A stretch of 64,000 bases of DNA from Caldilineaceae bacterium (GCA_022827195.1 JAJDTL010000004.1:1-64000), one strand, 5' to 3'. Counted from the stretch's first letter, positions 25,358 through 36,662 are shown. Program-made: numbers and translations. The notes: generated by a model not told the origin, from the letters alone.

Positions 25358-26199
25358 GCTCGGTGCAGGAACCGGAACTGCAGTCGGTGCGAGTTCTGGG
25401 CGTACGCGTCGACTTCGTCGATTTCCCACAGACTCTCGATCTTATCGGTGGCTGGATCGAGCAAACGAAGGCGCGGAGCGAGAAGGGAGAGAAGGCCAAT
25501 CTGCCCGCGGTCGACTGTACGGAGGATGAAGGCAGCGGCGGGCAGGCGCACTCCTCCCGTTCGGCACGCCAGGTCTGTACCGTCAACCCCGAGTTCATCA
25601 TCGAAGCGCGCCGGCGTCCCGTCTTCAGCCGGACGCTGGCTGCAGCCGATCTCTGTACGCCGGACGGGGTCGGTGTGCTGTGGGCCGCGCGGCGGGCAGG
25701 GGTACGCCTCGACGAGCGCGTGACCGGTTCCGACGCAATTTACCGCCTGAGCGAACGGGCTGCGGTCCAGGGGTGGCGGGTCTTCTACCTCGGCGCGGCC
25801 GCCGGCGTGGCGGAGCGCGTGGCCGCGGAGCTGGCGCGTCTCTATCCTGGCCTGCGCGTGGCCGGGACATTCGCAGGCTCGCCCGCCGACGGCGACTGGC
25901 CTCAGATCCGTCAACGTCTGGCCGCCGCGCGTGCCGACCTTCTGTTCGTCGCCTACGGGCATCCGCGCCAGGACATCTGGATTCACCAACACAGGGACGA
26001 GTTGCCGGTCGCGGTGGCAATGGGCGTGGGCGGCGCCTTCGATTTCGTCGCCGGCGTCACCCCGCGCGCCCCGCTTTGGATGCAGCGGCTGGGCCTCGAG
26101 TGGCTCTTCCGGCTTGTCCGCCAGCCCTGGCGCTGGCGGCGCATGACGACGCTGCCCGTCTTCGCGCTGCTGGTCCTGTTGGAACGGGCGCGGCGATAG
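25354..26199 (+). CDS. WecG/TagA/CpsF-family glycosyltransferase
   Basis: GT26-family enzymes add ManNAc-type or similar sugars to lipid-linked precursors of cell-surface polymers. Segments seen are VRVLGVRVDFVDFPQTLDLI, CTVNPEFIIEARRRPVFS, AADLCTPDGVGVLWAAR, RVTGSDAIYRLSERA, WRVFYLGAAAGVAERVA, LLFVAYGHPRQDIWIHQH and AMGVGGAFDFVAGVTPRAP. Residues about 30-60 carry a hydrophilic insertion (KGEKANLPAVDCTEDEGSGG) that the family normally lacks. GTG at 25354 overlaps the TGA of the preceding glycosyltransferase (GTGA), so the two are translationally coupled. Confidence 0.93.
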   Translation: MSSVQEPELQSVRVLGVRVDFVDFPQTLDLIGGWIEQTKARSEKGEKANLPAVDCTEDEGSGGQAHSSRSARQVCTVNPEFIIEARRRPVFSRTLAAADLCTPDGVGVLWAARRAGVRLDERVTGSDAIYRLSERAAVQGWRVFYLGAAAGVAERVAAELARLYPGLRVAGTFAGSPADGDWPQIRQRLAAARADLLFVAYGHPRQDIWIHQHRDELPVAVAMGVGGAFDFVAGVTPRAPLWMQRLGLEWLFRLVRQPWRWRRMTTLPVFALLVLLERARR

Positions 26200-26561
26200 A
26201 CCACATTACAACGCGAAGTTCGTACTTCGCGCTCCTCACGGGGTCGTTAAATCATCGTCGTGCCTATTCAGTCCCACAGTTACGAGCGAGTTTGCTTACA
26301 CAATTCATCTGTCTTCTCAGCAAAGGAGATACCATCGTCATGGTTGCCTAACCATAGTTGGATCAAGCCTGTGTCCGTCCTTAGCATCGTCGCACAACGC
26401 CACTTTTGCAGAGCGTTGATCGTACGGGGTTGGTGGAGTAGAATGGAGGCCGTAGAAAGGTGGTCCGCCGCATTTCAGGCAACAGCTGATACCGAACCCC
26501 TGGTTCGCATGGAAAGCCTTAAAGGGAATCCAGACCGCATGAGCGGCAAAAGGGGGCTGCA
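26200..26561. other. Intergenic stretch with a promoter
   Basis: No coding region is convincing here. A promoter for the next gene lies at its 3' end. GCGAAGT-TCGTACTTCGC near 26211-26231 is a small inverted repeat soon after the glycosyltransferase stop. Confidence 0.5.
26416..26444 (+). promoter_or_regulatory. Sigma70-type promoter
   Basis: TTGATC (26416-26421) and TAGAAT (26439-26444) are spaced by exactly 17 bp, about 118 bp before the glycosidase-like gene. Confidence 0.6.
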
Positions 26562-27848
26562 ATGAGGGCCGTGTTCCTGTATTGGTCGTTGATCGAGCGC
26601 GAGCCGGAACGCGTGCTGGATGATCTGGCCGAATTCACCGGAATCGACACCTTGCTTATCTACGTGTGGATTAACACGCCGCAGGGGGACCGGCTGCTGC
26701 TGCCGTCCGCCGCCGACTTCGCCGATTTCGATCTACCGGTGCCTGTCGTGAGCCGGGCAGAGTTCGACTCTTTCTCCGCCACGCTGGAGATGGCGAGAGC
26801 GAAGGGATTTCGGGTCGGCTGTCATTTCTCCCCGCTGTTCACATACGGCGAAAACTTGGCCTCGCTGCGCAACCAGGCGCTTATCCAAGCGGCTTTTCAC
26901 GAGTATCCCCATGGCAATATGGTCTGGGCCTGTCCCAACAACCCCGATACGGTTCAGCTCGCAGTGGGGATTGTCCGCAGCGCGGTGGCGGCCTGGCCAC
27001 AGGCGGAGCTGCTGGAAGTGAACCACGTTGAGTATCCGCTCTGGCCGACAAATGGTCTCGGTTCCCTCTTCACCTGCTTCTGTCCGCACTGTCACGAGAC
27101 AGCGCAAGCTGCCGGCATCGATCTCCCGGCGCTGAAGCGCGCGGCCGCGTCGCTACTCGAGGAAATCACGACCCCTCCGCCGGCAAACGGTCCAGCCCAC
27201 TCTTCACCGGCAAATCGCGTGCTGAACGCCATGCTCAGGCGCCCTCAGATCGCGCAGTGGCTGGCCTTTCGCATGACCTCCATGTCGCAGTTCGTGCGGA
27301 CGTTCACCGCCGCCGCACGCGAGGCAGCCGCCCAGTTCAACCCTACCCTTGAAATCGGGATGGACTTCTTCCTTCCTTCGGCGGCCAACCTCTTAGGTAC
27401 CGATTATGCCGACCTTTACCACCTGTTCGACTGGGTCTCGCCCAAGTTTCCCGACTACCTGACCGGTTCGATCGTGCCCATGATTGCCGATGAGTTGAAC
27501 CCGTCGGGCGACCCGGCGAGGACCTCCGCGCTGCGAGAGGATATGCGGCGGATTCTCGACGCGGGAGAGGGGCCGGCAAACTACGAACCCACCCGGGCCT
27601 CAGCCGAGGAGTTGCTCTATCACAATACGTTCGACGCCGCCATTATCGATCGCCAGATGAGCTACCTGAGCGCTCTGGAAGGCAAGGTCCGCAACTATCC
27701 CTGGGTCTGGTTGTACAACCGCGACCTCGCCGGCCTGCGAGAGAAGTTTGAAGCATTGGAACGTAACGGGTTCGAAGGCTACTGTCTCTGGCTGTGGGAG
27801 CCGGACATGACCACCGCCGCTTTGCAGGAAACCCAGGGCATCTTTTGA
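26562..27848 (+). CDS. Predicted TIM-barrel glycosidase-like protein
   Basis: The 428-residue cytosolic protein has no signal peptide. The strand-loop pattern suggests a (beta/alpha)8 barrel: VFLYWSLIERE, IDTLLIYVWINTPQGD, KGFRVGCHFSPLFTYG, VWACPNNPDT, LLEVNHVEYPLW, CFCPHCHETAQ, LEIGMDFFLPSAANLLG, YHLFDWVSPKFPDYLTG, and a final FEGYCLWLWEPDMTTAAL. Similar arrangements occur in uncharacterised glycoside hydrolase-like proteins of soil and marine bacteria. The CFCPHC element could bind a metal. A MetE-like gene starts 60 bp downstream and is probably co-transcribed. No catalytic residues can be assigned with confidence. Confidence 0.65.
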   Translation: MRAVFLYWSLIEREPERVLDDLAEFTGIDTLLIYVWINTPQGDRLLLPSAADFADFDLPVPVVSRAEFDSFSATLEMARAKGFRVGCHFSPLFTYGENLASLRNQALIQAAFHEYPHGNMVWACPNNPDTVQLAVGIVRSAVAAWPQAELLEVNHVEYPLWPTNGLGSLFTCFCPHCHETAQAAGIDLPALKRAAASLLEEITTPPPANGPAHSSPANRVLNAMLRRPQIAQWLAFRMTSMSQFVRTFTAAAREAAAQFNPTLEIGMDFFLPSAANLLGTDYADLYHLFDWVSPKFPDYLTGSIVPMIADELNPSGDPARTSALREDMRRILDAGEGPANYEPTRASAEELLYHNTFDAAIIDRQMSYLSALEGKVRNYPWVWLYNRDLAGLREKFEALERNGFEGYCLWLWEPDMTTAALQETQGIF

Positions 27849-27907
27849 GGGCGAGTTTGTTGCCTCGTAATGTTGCGCTGTCCCCGCACACAAGAGGAGG
27901 TCGAACC

Positions 27908-29059
27908 ATGATCGGTGCAACCAAAGATATGCTCTTGCCTACGGCCATCGTCGGTTCGATTCCACGACCGTCGTGGTATACCGACAGCCTGCACGGGCGT
28001 CCCTTCAAGCAGGCCCTCAGCGACCGCGGCTTTCGCGAGCAGTATATGGATGCAGTCGGCGCCTACATCCATGACCAGAGCAGCGCGGGGCTGGACATTG
28101 TGACCGACGGCGACGCCCGCTTCGACAATGACGTCGGCGGTCGCGGCTGGTTCTTCTATCCGTTGGAGCGGCTCGGGGGGTTCGGCGGCACCAACGACCT
28201 GATCGAGCGCTGGGCATCACTTTTGCAGCCGGGCAAAATCCTGTGGGAGTTGATGGAGGCCTACCAGCAGCCCACCCTGGTCGAAAAGGTCACGCCCGGC
28301 CCCTGGCACTACACGGCAATATGGCAGATCACGCAGCGCCTGACCGACAAGCCGGTCAAGTTCGGCGCCATCAGCGTCGACAGCCTCTCGCACATGATCC
28401 GCGACGAGGCCTACGACACCTATCGCGACCTGCTGCTCGACCTGGCCGACATCGCCAACCGGGAGTACCGGCAGCTGGCGGAGGCCGGCTGCCCAATCAT
28501 ACAGATCGAAGAACCGTTGCATCACATTATGGCCAGCGATGCCGACACCGATCTCGACCTCCTGACCGAGGCCTTCAATTGCCAGGTGGAAGGCGTCAAC
28601 ACCGAGATTTGGGCACACACCTGTTGGGGCAATCCCGCCCAGCAGTCCACCGGGGTTGACGCCTCCTACGAACCGGCCCTCGAGGCCATGTTCGAAATGA
28701 ACGCCGATGTCATCACTTTTGAGTGCGCCAGCCACGGCGGGTCGGACCTGCCCGCGATCGGGCGCATGCGGTCGGACAAGAAGATCGGCGTTGGCGTGAT
28801 CAGCCACCTGCGCACCCAGGTCGAGAGCGCAGAGGACGTGGCCGGCCTGATCCGCAAGGCGCTGGAGCACATTCCGGTCGAGCGCCTGATCATCACCACC
28901 GACTGCGGTTTCGGGCGCGAGGGTCTGTCCCGCCGCATCGCCTACTACAAGATGGTGGCGCTCGTCCAGGGCACCAACATCGTCCGCCGGGAGCTGGGCC
29001 TGCCCACCGCCGAGGTGCGCGCCGCCGACCCCAGGCTGGCCTTTGGCCGCATTGATTGA
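27908..29059 (+). CDS. Cobalamin-independent methionine synthase-like protein
   Basis: The 383-residue protein matches the C-terminal catalytic barrel of MetE. It has LPTAIVGSIPRPSW, GLDIVTDGDARFDN, GCPIIQIEEPLHH (Glu pair), EIWAHTCWGN (zinc His-x-Cys), ADVITFECASHGG and ERLIITTDCGFGRE (final zinc Cys). The N-terminal substrate half of MetE is missing, as in archaeal-type or catabolic relatives, which often act on methylated compounds instead of homocysteine. The start has an excellent AGAGGAGG. Its role next to a glycosidase-like gene is unknown. Confidence 0.85.
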   Translation: MIGATKDMLLPTAIVGSIPRPSWYTDSLHGRPFKQALSDRGFREQYMDAVGAYIHDQSSAGLDIVTDGDARFDNDVGGRGWFFYPLERLGGFGGTNDLIERWASLLQPGKILWELMEAYQQPTLVEKVTPGPWHYTAIWQITQRLTDKPVKFGAISVDSLSHMIRDEAYDTYRDLLLDLADIANREYRQLAEAGCPIIQIEEPLHHIMASDADTDLDLLTEAFNCQVEGVNTEIWAHTCWGNPAQQSTGVDASYEPALEAMFEMNADVITFECASHGGSDLPAIGRMRSDKKIGVGVISHLRTQVESAEDVAGLIRKALEHIPVERLIITTDCGFGREGLSRRIAYYKMVALVQGTNIVRRELGLPTAEVRAADPRLAFGRID

Positions 29060-29175
29060 ATGTCAATCTCAGGGTGTGGTGATCGTGGCCGGCCGTGATG
29101 TGCAAACTACTCTTCCCAGTCTACTGCCCGGCCATTGGTGGGCGCGACGCAGTTTCCTGCCCTTCCGTTTCTTCC

Positions 29176-29661
29176 TCAAGCTGACGGGCTTGATAGCCCG
29201 TCGCTAACGGTTTCCAATCGTGAAAGCATGCGCAGCCGGTCTCCCTGCGACAGGTGCGGCCATATCTGGCGTAGAAAGGCCTGCAAGTTCTCTTCCGGTG
29301 TCGCATCGGTCGTGTCAAGCGTGAAGCGGCGGTAGATCAACGAATTGTTGTATTCCTCTCTGAAGCGATCCAACACGAGATCCACATCCTTTTCCTGCAA
29401 AATGCCCCTGGCGCGCGGCTGAGCGTGCATTCGTTCCCGAATCAGGTCCGCCGACGCTTCCACCAGCACGATCACCGTATCCGGCCCCAACTTCATCACT
29501 TCGGCATCCCACGCCCGCGCCCGCTGTCGCCGGTCGGTAAACGTCCCGGTATCGCCGTAGCCGTAGTAGAGCGGCGCGTAAACCGCGTCAGCGTAGTACC
29601 AGTTGATCACCTGAGGAACAGCTTGTGCTCTGGAAGCGGGTGAATCTCCGGCTATTTCCAC
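29176..29661 (-). CDS. Kinase-like protein fragment lacking the P-loop
   Basis: The 161-residue product resembles the C-terminal two thirds of an uncharacterised nucleoside/shikimate-kinase-like ATPase. It has INWYYADAVYAPLYYGYGD, VMKLGPDTVIVLVEASADLI, RERMHAQPR, GILQEKDVDLVLDRFREEYN, and TLDTTDATPEENLQAFLRQI, ending near LSQGDRLRMLSRLE. The N-terminal Walker A part expected before NWYY is absent. The GTG at 29661 lies just after the solute-binding protein stop with no ribosome site, so this is probably a truncated remnant. It could still be translated by coupling. Confidence 0.55.
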   Translation of the reverse strand: MEIAGDSPASRAQAVPQVINWYYADAVYAPLYYGYGDTGTFTDRRQRARAWDAEVMKLGPDTVIVLVEASADLIRERMHAQPRARGILQEKDVDLVLDRFREEYNNSLIYRRFTLDTTDATPEENLQAFLRQIWPHLSQGDRLRMLSRLETVSDGLSSPSA

Positions 29662-29676
29662 TCCATGGCCCGCCGC

Positions 29677-31056
<1,380 letters not shown>

Positions 31057-31092
31057 TGCGCTGTCGCTTCCTGCCGCCGGCTGTCTATCATT

Positions 31093-33906
31093 TCAGGACT
31101 GCACCGCTTGCGTATCGAGCACAAACGTCACCACTGCAGCCTCCTCCGCCTCAAGCTGTACCTCGGCGCTGACCGGCAGGTCCGGGCTGTGGACGCGGTA
31201 TACTCCTGGCGGGAACGGTCCAAACTCGACGCAATAGGGCGGCTCGGCCCCACCTGTCTTGCGCGCCTCTTCTCCGTCCTCCGTCTTTTCCACGACAACT
31301 GTCAGCTCCGGCCGCGCCAGCCACTGCACGCGGATCAGCCCCGGCGCCTCCGCCGCCTTCCGGACGCGCGTGTGATGGCTCCACTCGCCCGCAGGCCGCG
31401 CCAACTGAATGCTGAGCCGATCCCCCGCATCCAGGTGGATCCCCCGCCGCTCGAATCCTTCGGCGTAGAGGTCGTAGTCTCCCGGCGGCAGGCCGTCAAA
31501 TGTAAATGCGCCCGACGGTTCGACCTCCGTCACGTAGCGCTGCCCGCGCGCGTCGAGCAGCGCCACCTGCTGCCCTGGTTGCTGCCCCGCCTGCCTCTCT
31601 TTCGCCGCCTGGCGATCGCCCGAACGCTCAGCGACCGCGACCGGCAGTGTCTGGCCCTGCAGCAGAGCAGGCTCCGGCCGTGTCGGCAGCGCGCAATCCG
31701 GCAGCAGAAGGAGCTCACGGCGCGCCGCGTTGCGCCCATCCAGGGCCACGGGACGCGGGCAGTTTTGCAGGTGCCTGTCTTTCACATCGAGCGAGTATGC
31801 GCCTGCGGGCAGCCCGCTGAATAGAAAATGGCCCTCTTTGTCCGCTTCCGCGAACTGCTCGCCGGACGCCGCCCCGCGCAAGCGCACAATACGCACACCC
31901 TCGCCGTCCACTGTGCCCGCGATGCTGGACTGCTGCGGCGCAGTTCTCTTCTCATCATGCGAGTGGACAAAGCGCACGTCGGTCACCATGCCGCGGTTGA
32001 TCGGCGCCTGGCAGCTGACCGGGCCCGTCCCTTTGACAGTGCCAGCGCCGTTTTGCGCCAGGCCAAGCACCTCCAGCCGGTAGCTGTCCGAGGGAAGCGG
32101 CCCGACTTCGCAATGCGCAGTCCGGCCCTCGGCACCGCGCGCCAGTTGTGTGACCCAACTCTTCTGTTCGCTGCTGCCGATCCGCAATGCCGGCGTGCCT
32201 GTCCGCCCTCCGCCCGCTGTATCCTCCGCGCTCTGGCCGCGAACGGGGTCTGCGCGCGGAGGAAGCTCTACGCTGCACGTCAACATGCGCCCGTGCTTAA
32301 CCGCTCGTTGCTCGATCTCGAAGCCCCACCCGTAGACCGACAGCTCGCATCCTGTCTTCTGGCCGGCCGCAAGCTCGATTTCGTCGACGCGGCTGCCGGG
32401 CGGGCTGAAAACCTCCAGGCTGTAACGGCCCGCCGGCAACTCCACAAAACGGAACGCGCCGTTCATTTCAGTCAGCGACTCGTAGGCGAAACCGTCACTG
32501 TGCGTCAATCGCAGCTGTGCCTCCGCGCCGCCCCGTACCTTGCCGCCGATCACGCCTTCGCCGCTTGGCGGCAGCCAATTTCCGGGCGCGGACAGCGAGA
32601 GGGTCACTTCATCCTCAGCCTCCGCCTCACGCTCTTCTCCCCCCGTCGCCGCTCTCGCCCGTTTCGGCTCTGCCTTGAGCAGCGGCACGATCGGCAACGT
32701 TGCCCAGCCGAACGCGTCAGGGCCGTGAGGTCCCCCTGTATTCGCCTCTTCCGAAGCCTCCTCCAGGTGCATCGGGCTGTACCAGGCGCTCTGTTCGTCC
32801 ACCGAGCTTTCCCCCTGCAGCGCCTCATGCGCCAGCAACCAGAACGCGGTACAGAAGTAGTAGTCCGGCGGGGACGCAGAATGGCGGCTGGTCCCCATCA
32901 TCGCCCGGCAGATCTCCAATGTCTGGGCCATGTGCAGCATCGGTGTCGTGGCGGGGTAACGCGGGTCGGCATTTTCGCTAATGCGGTAGCCGTTCGCCGT
33001 CGATAGAATCGGCAGGCTGCGGCCGACCAACGCCTGCACCTGGTCGTTCAGTTCTTCAAACGCACGCCAATGCATCCGATGCGGCGGCAGCGGCGGGGCC
33101 GGCTGGCTGCGGGTCACGTTCGCCAGCGCCGCCGACAGCTTCGACCGCCAGTTGCCGGCCGCGTCGCTCTCCGATGCGACAGTCACCTCCGTTTTGCTCG
33201 CCAACCGGCGGCGCAGTTCGTTGATTTCATCCAGCGACCTGCCCTGCCAAGGGTCTTCCCGCCTCGCTTCCGCCGCCAGCGCGAGATAGAGTTCACGCGA
33301 GAGCGGCGCGCCCTCGCGATGGACCGGATCTTCAGGATACTGCGGCGGACGGTTGCTCGAATAGTTGTGGATCGCCAGCCAGATCGGCTCGTCGAAAAGC
33401 GCGTCACCTCCGATTCGCTCGATCTCCTCGACCAGCTGCCAGTCGCTTCCCGGCCCCAGCGCGGGGATCGCGGGCAGCCCGCCGCGCGCCAGAACCGCCT
33501 CCATATTCTCGACCGCAGCACGCGCCGTCACCTCCATGGCGTCCGGCGGCAGCTTCTCCTGCGGCCACAACAACGCCCGGTCAGGTTCGCTGTCAAACTC
33601 GAAGTAGCGCACCCCCGCGTCGATCAGCTTCTCGACCTCATTTAGCTCGGCGGCGGAAAGGGGACCGGGCATGGGCCTGCCGCGCACGATTTCGACCACC
33701 GGCATGATCCGCGCGGCCAGCAGCGTCTGCACCAGATGCAACGCATTTCGCTGCCCCGCAATCTTGACCCATTTGACGCCCAGTGCGATCAGTTCCGGCA
33801 GCCAGAACTCCTCCACCATGTCCGGCGTCGCCGCGCTGACGCCCGCGCACCAATGGACGCCGATGCCGGTATCATCTTCCGGGCGAGGGTAGGCTTCTAG
33901 TTCCAT
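31093..33906 (-). CDS. Large glycosidase-like protein with carboxypeptidase-regulatory/Cna-B repeats
   Basis: The 937-residue protein has no signal peptide. Residues about 1-270 look like a TIM barrel: GIGVHWCAGVS, GVKWVKIAGQRNALHLVQ, RIMPVVEIVRG, GVRYFEFDSEPDRALLW and PIWLAIHNYSSNRPP. A second part follows to about 430, ending DAFGWATLPIVPLLKAEP. From about 455 to the end are at least four beta-sandwich repeats of the carboxypeptidase regulatory or Cna-B type, each with a GxFxFxxLPAGxYxL core (GAFRFVELPAGRYSLEVF, GHFLFSGLPAGAYSLDV, GAFTFDGLPPGDYDLYAEG, FGPFPPGVYRVHSPD). Such repeats usually occur in secreted or surface proteins, so the missing signal is odd. It is 37 bp upstream of the sugar-binding lipoprotein. 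Confidence 0.75.
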   Translation of the reverse strand: MELEAYPRPEDDTGIGVHWCAGVSAATPDMVEEFWLPELIALGVKWVKIAGQRNALHLVQTLLAARIMPVVEIVRGRPMPGPLSAAELNEVEKLIDAGVRYFEFDSEPDRALLWPQEKLPPDAMEVTARAAVENMEAVLARGGLPAIPALGPGSDWQLVEEIERIGGDALFDEPIWLAIHNYSSNRPPQYPEDPVHREGAPLSRELYLALAAEARREDPWQGRSLDEINELRRRLASKTEVTVASESDAAGNWRSKLSAALANVTRSQPAPPLPPHRMHWRAFEELNDQVQALVGRSLPILSTANGYRISENADPRYPATTPMLHMAQTLEICRAMMGTSRHSASPPDYYFCTAFWLLAHEALQGESSVDEQSAWYSPMHLEEASEEANTGGPHGPDAFGWATLPIVPLLKAEPKRARAATGGEEREAEAEDEVTLSLSAPGNWLPPSGEGVIGGKVRGGAEAQLRLTHSDGFAYESLTEMNGAFRFVELPAGRYSLEVFSPPGSRVDEIELAAGQKTGCELSVYGWGFEIEQRAVKHGRMLTCSVELPPRADPVRGQSAEDTAGGGRTGTPALRIGSSEQKSWVTQLARGAEGRTAHCEVGPLPSDSYRLEVLGLAQNGAGTVKGTGPVSCQAPINRGMVTDVRFVHSHDEKRTAPQQSSIAGTVDGEGVRIVRLRGAASGEQFAEADKEGHFLFSGLPAGAYSLDVKDRHLQNCPRPVALDGRNAARRELLLLPDCALPTRPEPALLQGQTLPVAVAERSGDRQAAKERQAGQQPGQQVALLDARGQRYVTEVEPSGAFTFDGLPPGDYDLYAEGFERRGIHLDAGDRLSIQLARPAGEWSHHTRVRKAAEAPGLIRVQWLARPELTVVVEKTEDGEEARKTGGAEPPYCVEFGPFPPGVYRVHSPDLPVSAEVQLEAEEAAVVTFVLDTQAVQS

Positions 33907-34324
33907 GAGCTGGGATTATACAGTGGTTGCTGCACACTGGCTAGTGCCCGGCGTATCTCCGCTGCAGGCCTTGACACCGGCCGCTGCCAAGACGGACAGT
34001 CCGCGTAACCGACTGTGAACAGATTGCTGATCTGCCCGTCCGTGCTGTAAACTTTACCCCTGATTCATCCGACCTGAGTGACGACATGAATCCACAACAC
34101 TGGATTTCACATCACAGGGATGATTCGCGTGAACCGCATGAACTACCGTCGAAGTCGGTGACTTTGTAGCCTGGCGTACACGTCTTTGCCCGCGTAAACG
34201 GCATAATTGAGGAATCTGCCGAATCAGCAGTGCGCGTGCAGGTCGAACACGGCCCGCAATGCGTTTGCGCGGTGGCGGGGCCCCAATTTCCCTCGCCGCA
34301 AGTTACCCGTAAGAGGATATCTCC
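33907..34324. other. Intergenic stretch between divergent genes
   Basis: This 418-bp region separates the minus-strand glycosidase-like gene from moxR. It must contain both promoters, but I could not pick clear -35/-10 pairs. Short open frames here have no support. Confidence 0.4.
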
Positions 34325-35278
34325 ATGCAAGAAGTGCAAGATGTCGCCAAACGCATTATCGCCAATGTTGAGCAGGTCATCATTGGTAAGGATCGCGAGA
34401 TACGCATGACCGTTGTCGCGCTGCTCTGCGAGGGCCACCTGCTTATCGAAGACGTTCCCGGCGTCGGCAAGACGATGCTCGCACGGGCCATCGCCCGCAC
34501 CGTCGGCAGCACCTACCGTCGCATTCAGTTTACGCCCGACATGCTGCCCAGCGACGTCACCGGCGTTAGCGTCTTCAACCAGAAAACGCTTGAATTCGAA
34601 TTCAGGCCCGGGCCGATCATGGCGCAAATCGTCCTCTCTGACGAGATCAATCGCGCCACGCCGAAGACCCAGTCCGCCCTTCTCGAAGCAATGGAGGAGC
34701 GGCAGGTCACCGTCGACGGCACCACCTATGACATGTCGCGGCCATTTCTCGTCCTCGCGACCCAGAATCCGATCGAATATGAGGGCACTTTCCCCCTACC
34801 GGAAGCCCAGGTCGATCGCTTCCAGATGCGCATTCGGCTCGGCTATCCTTTGAAGGCGCATGAGGTCAACATTCTGGGCTTGCAGGCGCAGATGCATCCG
34901 ATCGAAAGCCTTGAAAGAGCCGTCTCCGTGGACGAACTCGCCCAGGCCCAGGAGGCGGTGCGCGATACCTATGTTGACGACAGCATCAAGGAGTACATCG
35001 TCGATCTCGTAACCACCACCCGCGACCATCCCGACGTCTATCTCGGCGCGAGCCCGCGCGGCAGTCTCGCGCTCTTCCGCGCCGCCCGGGCCTGGGCAGC
35101 GATCGACGGGCGCGAATACGTGCTGCCCGACGACGTCAAGCTCCTGGCTGACGCCACCCTCGCGCACCGCTTGATCGTCAGCCCGTCGGCGCGTATCAAG
35201 AACGTCGACGCCACACAGGTGATTGAAGACGCCCTGGCCCATACACCCGTGCCGGGCAGCCGCGTCAGATCCCGATAG
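34325..35278 (+). CDS. MoxR-family AAA+ ATPase
   Basis: The 317-residue AAA+ protein of the MoxR branch works as a chaperone-like ATPase, often with DUF58/VWA proteins, in complex assembly or stress. Walker A is [14 protein letters not shown], Walker [21 protein letters not shown], sensor 1 [13 protein letters not shown] and the arginine finger region [33 protein letters not shown] is the C-terminal sensor 2 region. The DUF58 partner is the next gene, 88 bp downstream. Confidence 0.96.
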   Translation: MQEVQDVAKRIIANVEQVIIGKDREIRMTVVALLCEGHLLIEDVPGVGKTMLARAIARTVGSTYRRIQFTPDMLPSDVTGVSVFNQKTLEFEFRPGPIMAQIVLSDEINRATPKTQSALLEAMEERQVTVDGTTYDMSRPFLVLATQNPIEYEGTFPLPEAQVDRFQMRIRLGYPLKAHEVNILGLQAQMHPIESLERAVSVDELAQAQEAVRDTYVDDSIKEYIVDLVTTTRDHPDVYLGASPRGSLALFRAARAWAAIDGREYVLPDDVKLLADATLAHRLIVSPSARIKNVDATQVIEDALAHTPVPGSRVRSR

Positions 35279-35366
35279 GCCTTATCCACAGTGGCCGAGG
35301 CCTGTCCTCAATGACACCGCCTTACCTGGTGTTGCATAAGCCACAAGCCACTGGTCACTGGTGTTC

Positions 35367-36662
35367 ATGTCCTCACGTCTCATCTTTCTTCTCGTTGCAC
35401 TGATCATCTCCTGGGTCTTTGCGCTCAACAGCGGGCGCACCCTTGCCTTCAATCTCGCCTATCTTCTGACCGGCATCCTTGCTCTCAGCTATTTCTGGTC
35501 CTGGAACAGCACGCGCGCCATACATATCAATCGCCATACCCGCGCCCGGCGCAGCCAGGTCGGGCAGTTTTTCGAGGAGAGTTTCGAAGTCCGCAATCAG
35601 GGTCGGTTGCCGAAACTGTGGCTGGAGGTGCGCGACTTCTCAACCGTGCCTTTCCATGGTGCCAGCCGCGTCGTCAGCCATCTCCAGGGACGCTCGCGTC
35701 ATCGATGGCAGGTCCGTACATACTGCCAGCAGCGCGGCTACTACCGTCTGGGGCCGATGCGACTTTTCAGCGGCGACCCTCTCGGCCTCTTTGCCGTTGA
35801 CGAGACGTTGAGACAGACCAGCGACCTCATCGTCTATCCTGCCACCGTCACCCTCTCCACTTTCCAGCCCCCCGCCGCGGACCTCGCCGGCGGTGAGGCC
35901 CTCAGCCGCCGCGCGCAATACCTGACGACCAACGTCTCCGGCATCCGCGAATACGCGCCCGGCGACAGTTTCAACCGTATTCACTGGCTCTCCACTGCAC
36001 GTACCGGCCGACTCATGACCAGGGAATTCGAGCTCGACCCCTCGGCCGACATCTGGGTTTTCCTCGACCTGAACGGTGTCGCGGTGCGCAGCCTGCCCTG
36101 GGAGCTCTCGCCTCCGCAAACCGGCGTTTTTGCTCTTTCCAGCCGCTCTGACACCCTTGAACTCGCGCCCAGTACCCTGGAGTACGCCGTTACTGCCACC
36201 GCCAGCGTCGCCCGCTACTTTCTTTTGCGCAACCGTGCCGTCGGCATGATCTGGCAAGGCAGCCAGCGCTATCTGTTGCAGATAGACCGCGGCGAGCGGC
36301 AGATGCGTAAAGTGTTGGAGGCGTTGGCAGTGGTTTCGGCAGAGGGGCTTATCCCCTTCGATCAGCTGCTTGTGACCGAGGGCGTGAGGCTCAATCGCAA
36401 CGATATGATTCTGGCCGTCACCGCCGATCCCGACCCGGCCTGGGTGCGCGCACTGCGCGAAATCCGGCGGCGCGGCGTACACAGTGTCGCGCTCGTGATG
36501 GATGGCTCTACTTTTGGGGGTGAGGATTCCTACCAGGATCTCGCCCACGAGTTGGCGATATCCAACATACCGTCCTATCGCCTCCAGCGCGGTGATGACA
36601 TCGGCGCCGTCCTCGGCCGCCCTCCCAATGGCGAGTGGACGGGAGACCAGCAGCCCTCTTAG
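35367..36662 (+). CDS. DUF58-domain membrane protein
   Basis: The 431-residue partner of MoxR has two N-terminal membrane helices (RLIFLLVALIISWVFAL and FNLAYLLTGILALSYFW), then a cytoplasmic region. The DUF58 core is visible as SGIREYAPGDSFNRIHWLST, ARTGRLMTREFELDPSADIW and VFLDLNG. The C-terminal part is VWA-like. GTG at 35361 and ATG at 35367 are both possible; neither has a strong ribosome site. Its stop overlaps the stop of the convergent LacI gene by 4 bases. The 82-bp gap upstream contains a CACTGGT-type repeat. Confidence 0.92.
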   Translation: MSSRLIFLLVALIISWVFALNSGRTLAFNLAYLLTGILALSYFWSWNSTRAIHINRHTRARRSQVGQFFEESFEVRNQGRLPKLWLEVRDFSTVPFHGASRVVSHLQGRSRHRWQVRTYCQQRGYYRLGPMRLFSGDPLGLFAVDETLRQTSDLIVYPATVTLSTFQPPAADLAGGEALSRRAQYLTTNVSGIREYAPGDSFNRIHWLSTARTGRLMTREFELDPSADIWVFLDLNGVAVRSLPWELSPPQTGVFALSSRSDTLELAPSTLEYAVTATASVARYFLLRNRAVGMIWQGSQRYLLQIDRGERQMRKVLEALAVVSAEGLIPFDQLLVTEGVRLNRNDMILAVTADPDPAWVRALREIRRRGVHSVALVMDGSTFGGEDSYQDLAHELAISNIPSYRLQRGDDIGAVLGRPPNGEWTGDQQPS

